Source: Rickettsiales bacterium
Lineage (GTDB): Bacteria; Pseudomonadota; Alphaproteobacteria; Rickettsiales; UBA1997
Length of the DNA: 10,873 nt
Reading direction: 5' to 3'
Assembly: GCA_947441695.1 (NCBI GenBank)
Contig: CANEUK010000026.1
Coordinates: 1 to 10,873, forward strand
In this document: positions 1 through 6,092 of the stretch, piece by piece
Layout: every line of letters starts with the position of its first letter
Position numbering within the stretch: position 1 is the first letter of the stretch
Notes under the pieces: generated by a model
What the model saw: the letters and a program-made list of their open reading frames with translations, nothing else
Databases searched by the model: none
What the model was told of the DNA's origin: nothing
Position numbers and translations under genes: made by a program

Positions 1-1691
1 AAATAGCAATTGCCGAAAATATTCCTTATCAATTTAGTGAAAAATATTTCGATTCAAATCCGGCCAGCATGTCCGAATCAAAAATTTATTTATTGCAATC
101 AAAACTAAGTTTTTTTCAACACCCAAAAACAACTGAAGAACAAAAAGAAAAGCTACAAAAAGAAATCCAAGAACTTATTTCGACAATTTGGGTAAAAGAA
201 AATTTTTCGGCCGAAGAAGAAAAAGATTTTTTACAAAAATATCAAAACCAAATCGATCAAATCGATCACATTAATCGCATTGATCGCTTGCTTTGGGATG
301 GCAAAAATGAAGACGCCAAACGCCTTCTAAATTTTGTAAATAGCGATTATCAAAAACTTTTTTTGGCAGTAATAGAAATTCAAAACTCGCCAAAATATAT
401 CGATAAAATTGTTTTGTCGGTGCCAAGAAAATTGCGCTCAAACGAGGGTTTATCTTATCGCAGAGTTATTTGGTATAAGGCAAAAGATCGTCTCGAAGAT
501 CTTTTGGAGGTGATGATTGATTTGCCAAAAAACTCACAATTTCCAGAAAAATGGTGGAGTTTGCGCCGCCTTTATTCGCGTGAAATGATAAAAAGAAAAA
601 AGTTTAAAGTGGCATATGCTTTGATTGAAAATCACAATCTACCAACAACCGCATCTGACTTTTGGGAAGCAGAATGGATGTCTGGTTGGGTTGCTTTGCG
701 CTTTTTAGATAAACCAAAAATTGCTTATCAACGCTTTGAAAATCTTTACAAAAATGTTTCGCAACCAGTTACTTTGTCGCGCGCTTCTTATTGGCTTGGA
801 ATGGCGTCAGAAGCAATGGAAGACAAAGAAAAAGCAATTGAGTGGTATAAAATCTCAACAAAATATCCAATTTTTTTCTACGGTCAGTTAGGAATTCACA
901 AACATCGAGCTTTAGACCCGATTGGCGCTCAAAGCGACGTTATTTTGCCAAAAGATCCCGAAATTACTTTGCGCGACTTAAACACAATGTCGCAGTCGCA
1001 AACTACGCAAATTGCTTATTTGCTGACAATTATGGGTGACAAAAGCAACGCTGTAAAAATTTTTGAATGGTTAGTGAATAAATCAACAAGCGAAGGTCAA
1101 ATTGCAGTAATTATGAAGCTGATTAACGAAATTGGCGATCGTCAGATTGATTCTAAAATTTCTCGAATTGCTTCTAAAAAAAATGTTTTTTTCATCAAAG
1201 ACAAATTTCAAATCGTCAAAGAAGTTATCAACGACGAATACGCGCCATTAGTTCACGCAATTATCAAACAAGAAAGTGGTTTTGCGCCAATGGCGGTAAG
1301 TCAAGTTGGGGCAATTGGTTTTATGCAATTAATGCCATCAACCGCCAAATTAGTTGCCAAAGACATTGGAATTGACTACGACAAAAACAAATTGGCAACC
1401 AACATAACCTACAATGTGCGCTTGGGTTCGCATTACATCAAAAAATTAATCGATCGTTTTGAAGGCTCTGAAATGTTAGCCATTGCTTCTTACAACGCGG
1501 GGCCAAACGCAACGCAACGCTGGATTAACGAGTTTTACGACCCGCGCAAAGAGCAAAATATTGATAAAGTGGTCGATTGGATCGAGCTTATTACTTATTC
1601 CGAAACCCGAAATTACGTTCAAAGAATCACCGAAAATCTGATTGTTTATAAATATTTGATGTCGCGCAGCAACTACGACGCGGTTCAGTAA
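1..1691 (+). CDS. slt: Soluble lytic transglycosylase, Slt70-like (5' end outside window)
   Basis: Cleaves the MurNAc-GlcNAc bond of peptidoglycan with 1,6-anhydro product formation in the periplasm (known for the family). Residue numbers here count from the ATG at 69. The C-terminal third carries the full goose-lysozyme-like SLT set: catalytic Glu402 in ESGF, then GAIGFMQLMPSTA, a Gly-x-x-Tyr helix, ASYNAGP, and near the end ETRNYV. The preceding ~380 residues are helical and charged with Trp/Tyr-rich repeats, like the superhelical U-domain of Slt70. The reading frame stays open from base 3 to the ATG at 69, adding 22 codons (IAIAENIPYQF...). There is no ribosome site before that ATG, so the true start and any signal peptide probably lie upstream of the window. 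The visible 562 residues fit a slightly longer full protein. Its stop is 15 bases before the next gene, with no terminator between. Confidence 0.92.
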   Translation, partial: IAIAENIPYQFSEKYFDSNPASMSESKIYLLQSKLSFFQHPKTTEEQKEKLQKEIQELISTIWVKENFSAEEEKDFLQKYQNQIDQIDHINRIDRLLWDGKNEDAKRLLNFVNSDYQKLFLAVIEIQNSPKYIDKIVLSVPRKLRSNEGLSYRRVIWYKAKDRLEDLLEVMIDLPKNSQFPEKWWSLRRLYSREMIKRKKFKVAYALIENHNLPTTASDFWEAEWMSGWVALRFLDKPKIAYQRFENLYKNVSQPVTLSRASYWLGMASEAMEDKEKAIEWYKISTKYPIFFYGQLGIHKHRALDPIGAQSDVILPKDPEITLRDLNTMSQSQTTQIAYLLTIMGDKSNAVKIFEWLVNKSTSEGQIAVIMKLINEIGDRQIDSKISRIASKKNVFFIKDKFQIVKEVINDEYAPLVHAIIKQESGFAPMAVSQVGAIGFMQLMPSTAKLVAKDIGIDYDKNKLATNITYNVRLGSHYIKKLIDRFEGSEMLAIASYNAGPNATQRWINEFYDPRKEQNIDKVVDWIELITYSETRNYVQRITENLIVYKYLMSRSNYDAVQ

Positions 1692-1706
1692 AACAACCAA
1701 AAACCC

Positions 1707-4700
1707 ATGAATAATTTTATCACCAACAACCAAGATAAAAACCTTAAAGACCGCCTAAAAAAATTAATCAGCAAAGCCAGCGAACTAAAATTTTTAGTCG
1801 GCTTTTTTTATTTCTCGGGTTTGCGCGAACTTTACGAAGCGTTGCAAGAATCTTACGCGCAAAACCCAAATTTGACCTTCAAAATATTGGTTGGAATGGA
1901 TATCGACATTCACGCCAAAAACTTGATTGAATTTAGAATTGATCAAAAAAATCAAACCAAACTCAAATCAGAAAATTTTTTTAAAAGCGTTGAAAAATCG
2001 CTAACGCATAAAAGTTTGGACAATCAACAAACTTACGAACAAGCCGATTTCTTTCAAAAACTGATTAAAGAAAACAAGTTAATAATTCGCAAAACCAGCC
2101 AGCCAAATCACGCCAAACTCTATCTTTTTAAGCTGCTTGACCAAGTTTCCAGAGAACAACTATTTATCACCGGAAGCAGCAATTTAACCAAACCCGGAAT
2201 TTTGTCGCAGGCAGAATTTAACGTTGAAATTGCCGATTATGGTTTTGAAAAAGCCGAAGAATATTTTGACGAACATTGGAAAAACGCGGTTGAAATTGAA
2301 CAAAACCAACTGATTGAAACAATCACTAAAAAAACTTTTTTGCGTCAAATAACTCCTTTCGAAGCCTTTGTTTATGTGCTTAAAACCTATCTTGATGGTT
2401 TTTCGGGCAACGAAAATAACGACCAATTTCTCAAAAAAATTGCCATAGATGGCGGCTTTCAGTCTTTTCAATATCAAATCGACGCCGTTAAACAAGCCAA
2501 GCGCGTTATCGAAGAACATAATGGCGTGATTATTGCCGACGTGGTTGGTTTGGGAAAATCGGTAATTGCTAGCCTGCTTGCCACGCAATTAAAAGGTCGC
2601 GGCATGATAATTTGTCCGCCGGGTTTGGTGGGCGACATAAACAGCAATTCGGGTTGGCGGCAATATTGCAAAAAATTCAAGTTTGACGGTTGGGAAGTGC
2701 GTTCTTCAGGCGACTTGTTAAAGGCCTTTGAATACACGCAGCAATGGCAAAATATCGAAACAATAATCATCGACGAAGCGCATCGTTTTCGCAACGAAGA
2801 CACTCAAGATTATCGCATTTTAAAAAATATTTGCCGCGACAAAAAAGTTATTTTACTAACCGCAACGCCCTTCAATAATAGTCCGAGCGACATTTTTTCG
2901 CTTTTGGCACTTTTTACCACGCCAAAAAAATCGTCAATCACGCTAAACGGCAACGTAAAAAGGCTTTTCGACGATTTTGAAAACGAATATAAAAAACTAA
3001 GCAACATCAAAAAATATTATAATTCGAGCAACCAACAAAAAAAATCGCGCGCCAAAAAGCTCTATCAAGAAATTTTCAAACAAAACGAAGTTAGTATTTC
3101 AAAAGTTTTGCAGCGTTTTGGCGAACTCGGGCAAGAAATTAAAAACGTTATCGAACCAGTAATCATAAGGCGCAATCGCATCGACTTACAAAATAATCCA
3201 ACCTACAAAGAAGAAGTCAAAAATTTGGCAAAAGTTGCCAATCCAAAGGAATGGTTTTTTGAACTTAACGCCAAACAATCAAAATTTTACGACAAAATAA
3301 TCACCCAATATTTTGGCGCGCCCAACGACGACGAAAACCCAACCAACATAAAATTTAAAGGCGCGATTTATCGCCCTTACGACTATCAAAAAGGCTTAAT
3401 TTCGGGCAAAAAATCTGACGACGAAACCGACAAAAAAGGTAGCCAAATACAGCAACAAAGAAATCTTTATGATTTAATGCGCCGCCTTTTGGTTAAAAGG
3501 TTTGAAAGCTCTTTTGTTTCTTTTGAAACCAGCATTTGCAACTTTAAAAAAGTTACCCAAATGGTTTTGAACTTTGTTGAAAAAAACCAAAAATATATTT
3601 TAGACCGCAAATTAATTGAAAAACTTAGCAGCGCAGATTCCGACGAAATTGAAACAGAGTTTGAGAAATATGCCAAAAAGCTAGAAGCCCAAAATAAGTC
3701 AAAAAATCACCAAGTTTTCGAAATAGACAAATTTGTTGATGAAAAGATTTTTATCGACCACATCAAATCAGACATTGCGCTGTTTGACGAAATTTTAGAA
3801 AAATTGACCGAGTTAAAATTGGTAGAAAACGACCCCAAAATTGCCAGCTTAATTGACCAAATTAAAAGCCAGCCAGCGCAACAACCCAAAAGAAAAATCG
3901 TCATTTTTAGCGAATATGCCGCAACCGCCAAATATTTAGGCGAAAATTTAGCCAAACATTTTGCCAATCGCGTGCTTTTGGTTAAAGATTTAAGCGACGA
4001 TGCAATTGCTCAAATCAACCAAAATTTTGACGCCGCACTTTCGCAAAAAAACCAAAAAGACGATTACGACATTTTGGTGGCAACCGATAAAATTTCCGAA
4101 GGTTTCAATTTAAACCGCGCCGGAATGGTGATAAATTACGACATTCCGTGGAACCCGGTGCGCGTAATTCAAAGGCTTGGACGCATTAATCGAATTAGCA
4201 AAAAAGTTTTTGACCAGCTTTTTATTGTCAATTTTTTTCCCACTCAAAAAGGCGAAGACAAAATAAAATCGCGCCAAATTGCCGAAGATAAAATGATGAT
4301 GATTCACGCCGCGCTTGGCGAAGATTCTAAAATTTTTAACGAAAACGAAACACCAACCGCTTCAGAACTTTTTAGCAAACTTCACCAAAACCCCGAAAAC
4401 CTAGAAGATGAAAGTTTTTATACCAAAATGGTCAAAAAATTTGCCGAAATAAAAGCTCAAAATCCGCAAATTGAGCAGCAATTACAAGCTTTGCCAAAAA
4501 TGTTAAAAGTGGCAAAACAAGGTTTAACCAACGAACTTTTGGTTTTTGCCAAAAAAAACGGCACGCTTTTTGTTTCTCAAGTTGAAAATTCGCCAGAAAT
4601 TTTGGCGGAAAAAATGATTTCTCAAGCCACTTCTTTTGAAAAAGTTTTTGCCAATATTCTTTGTCAAAAAGACGAAAAATCGCTTAATTGGAACAATCAA

Positions 4701-5087
4701 AAATTCTGGCAAGCCTACGAAAAAGCCCAAAGCCAAATTAACGAAAGTTTTAATTCACTAAAAACTAGCGACGATTTTGAAGCCAAAGCGCAAAGAAATT
4801 TGCAAACAATTTTAAGAAAAATTGACGAAGAAGATGAGTTTTTGCAATTTATCGACCACAAAAATTTTATCGAAAAACTGCTCGACGACATCAATAATTT
4901 TGGCACGCTGTCGCAAAATCACTTGCGCCAAATTGTTGAAAATGACGGCGAAGAAAATCCGCAAAAGCTGCTCGAAGCACTTTCAAAACTAGAAGAAGAA
5001 CTTGGCAAAAATTATCTAAAAACCCAAACCAACCAAGCCAATCAAGATCAAGAATTGGTAATTGCGATTCAGAATTTGGTTGAATGA
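1707..5087 (+). CDS. PLD-family nuclease fused to SNF2/DEAH helicase (restriction/defence motor)
   Basis: Predicted ATP-dependent DNA translocase with its own nuclease, acting on unmodified DNA in the cytoplasm. Residues 1-180 form a phospholipase-D-like domain of the NgoFVII/BfiI type: VGFFYFSG near the start, then H135-A-K137 and TGSSN (G156, S157, N159), the HxK...GSxN signature, one copy, so an active site would need a dimer. A linker and Q-motif region (FQYQIDAV) lead into the motor: Walker A GLGKS (K284), DEAH 356-359, TATP 385-388, then lobe two with ATDKISEG (792-799) and arginine-finger motif QRLGRINR (822-829). Residues ~540-700 are a charged insert, and ~870-1126 are helical with no domain I recognise. 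At 1126 aa all motor motifs are intact. ATG 1707 fits because the PLD domain begins at once. It may be co-transcribed with the upstream transglycosylase gene. The partner methyltransferase follows at 6093. The nuclease role is inferred from motifs. Confidence 0.93.
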   Translation: MNNFITNNQDKNLKDRLKKLISKASELKFLVGFFYFSGLRELYEALQESYAQNPNLTFKILVGMDIDIHAKNLIEFRIDQKNQTKLKSENFFKSVEKSLTHKSLDNQQTYEQADFFQKLIKENKLIIRKTSQPNHAKLYLFKLLDQVSREQLFITGSSNLTKPGILSQAEFNVEIADYGFEKAEEYFDEHWKNAVEIEQNQLIETITKKTFLRQITPFEAFVYVLKTYLDGFSGNENNDQFLKKIAIDGGFQSFQYQIDAVKQAKRVIEEHNGVIIADVVGLGKSVIASLLATQLKGRGMIICPPGLVGDINSNSGWRQYCKKFKFDGWEVRSSGDLLKAFEYTQQWQNIETIIIDEAHRFRNEDTQDYRILKNICRDKKVILLTATPFNNSPSDIFSLLALFTTPKKSSITLNGNVKRLFDDFENEYKKLSNIKKYYNSSNQQKKSRAKKLYQEIFKQNEVSISKVLQRFGELGQEIKNVIEPVIIRRNRIDLQNNPTYKEEVKNLAKVANPKEWFFELNAKQSKFYDKIITQYFGAPNDDENPTNIKFKGAIYRPYDYQKGLISGKKSDDETDKKGSQIQQQRNLYDLMRRLLVKRFESSFVSFETSICNFKKVTQMVLNFVEKNQKYILDRKLIEKLSSADSDEIETEFEKYAKKLEAQNKSKNHQVFEIDKFVDEKIFIDHIKSDIALFDEILEKLTELKLVENDPKIASLIDQIKSQPAQQPKRKIVIFSEYAATAKYLGENLAKHFANRVLLVKDLSDDAIAQINQNFDAALSQKNQKDDYDILVATDKISEGFNLNRAGMVINYDIPWNPVRVIQRLGRINRISKKVFDQLFIVNFFPTQKGEDKIKSRQIAEDKMMMIHAALGEDSKIFNENETPTASELFSKLHQNPENLEDESFYTKMVKKFAEIKAQNPQIEQQLQALPKMLKVAKQGLTNELLVFAKKNGTLFVSQVENSPEILAEKMISQATSFEKVFANILCQKDEKSLNWNNQKFWQAYEKAQSQINESFNSLKTSDDFEAKAQRNLQTILRKIDEEDEFLQFIDHKNFIEKLLDDINNFGTLSQNHLRQIVENDGEENPQKLLEALSKLEEELGKNYLKTQTNQANQDQELVIAIQNLVE

Positions 5088-5105
5088 CTTGGCTTAAAAT
5101 TAGTC

Positions 5106-5167
5106 AGCCGCCTTTGTTTTAAAATTTGTTTTAAAATTTGTTTTAAAAATTTTTAACAAAAGCGGCT
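5106..5167. terminator. Long inverted repeat between convergent genes, probable bidirectional terminator
   Basis: Arm AGCCGCCTTTGTT (5106-5118) pairs with AACAAAAGCGGCT (5155-5167), 12 of 13 positions matching, with a C/A mismatch at position 7. The enclosed bases are almost wholly A/T and contain TTTTAAAA palindromes that can extend the pairing. An outer pair GGCTTA (5090-5095) and TAAGCC (5192-5197) is also complementary. The structure lies between the stop of the helicase gene and the stop of the opposite-strand membrane-protein gene, the usual place for a shared terminator. There is no clean U-run directly after either GC arm, so strict intrinsic termination is uncertain. Confidence 0.5.
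5113..5148. repeat. Three perfect tandem copies of a 12-bp repeat
   Basis: TTTGTTTTAAAA occurs three times head to tail (5113-5124, 5125-5136, 5137-5148) with no mismatch. The first copy overlaps the 5' arm of the surrounding inverted repeat, and the array makes up most of its loop. Each copy contains the self-complementary TTTTAAAA, so copies can pair with one another. It is most simply replication slippage in a non-coding terminator; a protein-binding array cannot be excluded. Confidence 0.9.
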
Positions 5168-5197
5168 TCAGTGGCTAGCGCCAATTGTTCCTAAGCC

Positions 5198-5713
5198 CTA
5201 AATAAGGCGATAAATTTCAAAAATAACCCAAAAAACTTCAACGCAAAAAATCATCAAATTAAACATGCACCATCTTGTGGCGATTTTATATTTTTTGCCA
5301 ATTTCTTCATTTAGTTTTTTAACTTTTTCTTCGGCTTCTTCAGAATTGTCTTTATTTATCAGCGATTGGAGGGTTTCGTGGTTATTGCCGCGAGAACTTT
5401 GATAGGCTTTTATCAGGTTATAAGTTGAAAATATTGAAACCAAAATTATCGAGGCAACAAAAGAGCCAGCTATTACAATTTGAGGGCTAAATTTAATCAG
5501 CTTTTCGCCGCCAATAAAAACAAGCTCCAAAGCTTTATTTGTGATGTATAATTGTAAGCCAACTAGTGAAAAGTTGTAATAAAATATTTCTCTATCAACC
5601 GTTTGAGTGGTTGAAATAATTGTTTGTTGAATTCCCTCAATTACTACTTCGACAGCTTTTTGTTGCACATCAAAAATTGGGGTTTTTGTTTTTGGTGAGT
5701 CTTTCGTTTTCAT
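5198..5713 (-). CDS. Unrecognised membrane protein, 171 aa, two probable TM segments
   Basis: I do not recognise a family. The protein starts with a Lys/Thr-rich tail (MKTKDSPKTK). Residues ~20-70 are mixed amphipathic, with a moderately hydrophobic stretch around 45-68. A clear membrane segment lies at ~78-100 (IVIAGSFVASIILVSIF), followed by a charged helical stretch (~102-146, rich in Glu/Lys, possibly coiled coil). A second membrane segment lies at ~147-168 (MFNLMIFCVEVFWVIF). The coding pattern (hydrophobic blocks separated by charged ones, ordinary codon use) and absence of a competing frame support a real gene. It is transcribed against the helicase and methyltransferase genes and probably follows the 68-aa gene 55 bp upstream in the same transcript. 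Placement inside a restriction-like locus suggests an accessory membrane component, a toxin-like effector or an unrelated cargo gene; the sequence does not decide between these. Confidence 0.62.
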   Translation of the reverse strand: MKTKDSPKTKTPIFDVQQKAVEVVIEGIQQTIISTTQTVDREIFYYNFSLVGLQLYITNKALELVFIGGEKLIKFSPQIVIAGSFVASIILVSIFSTYNLIKAYQSSRGNNHETLQSLINKDNSEEAEEKVKKLNEEIGKKYKIATRWCMFNLMIFCVEVFWVIFEIYRLI

Positions 5714-5728
5714 GGGTTTTGTTTTTTT

Positions 5729-5753
5729 AAAAATCGCCTTTGTCGCAATTTTT
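5729..5753 (-). terminator. Small hairpin between the two minus-strand genes
   Basis: On the minus strand AAAAATTGC and GCGATTTTT form a 9-bp stem (one G-T wobble) around the 7-base loop GACAAAG. The 3' arm itself ends in five T. It lies in the 55-bp gap between the 68-aa and 171-aa genes and could partly terminate or attenuate transcription. Only three or four pairs are G/C or wobble and the T-run is part of the stem, so the function is a weak inference. Confidence 0.3.
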
Positions 5754-5768
5754 AATTGATTGGTGATT

Positions 5769-5975
5769 TTAGTTATTTGGCTTTTTATTTGAATCTTGAG
5801 AAGAAGAATTTTGCGGGTTTTGATTGGTTTGATTAGAATTTTGCTGATTGTTGTTTAAAGCTTCGTTTGCTTGGCTTAATGCCGCTTGAGATCTTGCAAA
5901 ACCAAAAATATTGGTCGGAGTGTTATACGATTTTGTCTCCATTTCAGAAACTAATTCTTTAATGTTTTGAGTCAT
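5769..5975 (-). CDS. Small unrecognised protein, 68 aa, Asn/Gln-rich tail
   Basis: Possible small gene reading MTQNIKELVSEM... The first ~40 residues look like an ordinary short soluble segment with an Ala/Gln helix (ARSQAALSQANEAL). Residues 41-68 are low complexity: 17 of 28 are Asn or Gln, most others Ser or Lys. There is no signal peptide and no membrane segment. No Shine-Dalgarno site is visible before the ATG, as for most genes here. It is the first gene of a probable two-gene minus-strand unit with the 171-aa membrane protein, divergent from the methyltransferase gene. The reading frames of the two small genes differ and I see no sign that they are pieces of one broken gene. I infer no function. 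A chance open frame in A/T-rich DNA remains possible. Confidence 0.45.
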   Translation of the reverse strand: MTQNIKELVSEMETKSYNTPTNIFGFARSQAALSQANEALNNNQQNSNQTNQNPQNSSSQDSNKKPNN

Positions 5976-6092
5976 AAATTTGATGTTTTTTAGTTTTTTT
6001 AAAGAAATGTAAGTTTTTAATTTTCTTGCAAATCAATTTTAGATTTATCTTAACTCATCTTCGATAAGTCAACCTTTCAATTCAAAAAAACC
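5976..6092. promoter_or_regulatory. Divergent intergenic region expected to hold two promoters
   Basis: This 117-bp A/T-rich spacer separates the divergent starts of the 68-aa gene and the methyltransferase gene, so both promoters should lie here. A palindromic TTGCAA (6026-6031) could act as a -35 in either direction: TATCTT (6046-6051) lies to the right and, on the minus strand, TACATT (6006-6011) to the left. Both spacers are only 14 bases, shorter than the usual 16-18, so neither pair is convincing. A weak inverted repeat TTATC/GATAA brackets 6045-6067. No ribosome site precedes the ATG at 6093. Confidence 0.35.

Noticed and set aside
2184..2803. Two minus-strand frames opposite the helicase gene
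   Set aside because: They overlap each other and the conserved Walker A region on the sense strand; Phe/Ile-rich shadow translations of Lys/Asn/Asp-rich coding DNA.
5113..5148. Possible CRISPR-like or iteron array
   Set aside because: The 12-bp units are directly adjacent with no spacers, only three copies, and no replication or Cas gene is near.
5714..5975. The 68-aa and 171-aa frames as one gene broken by a frameshift
   Set aside because: A 55-bp non-coding gap with a hairpin separates them, and the second frame begins with its own ATG and a plausible N-terminus.
6056..6069. Shared CATCTT...GATAAGT sequence upstream of the methyltransferase and again at 10401-10417 before the tRNA genes
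   Set aside because: The two parts are spaced differently (no gap versus three extra bases) and the match is short in A/T-rich DNA, so chance is a sufficient explanation.
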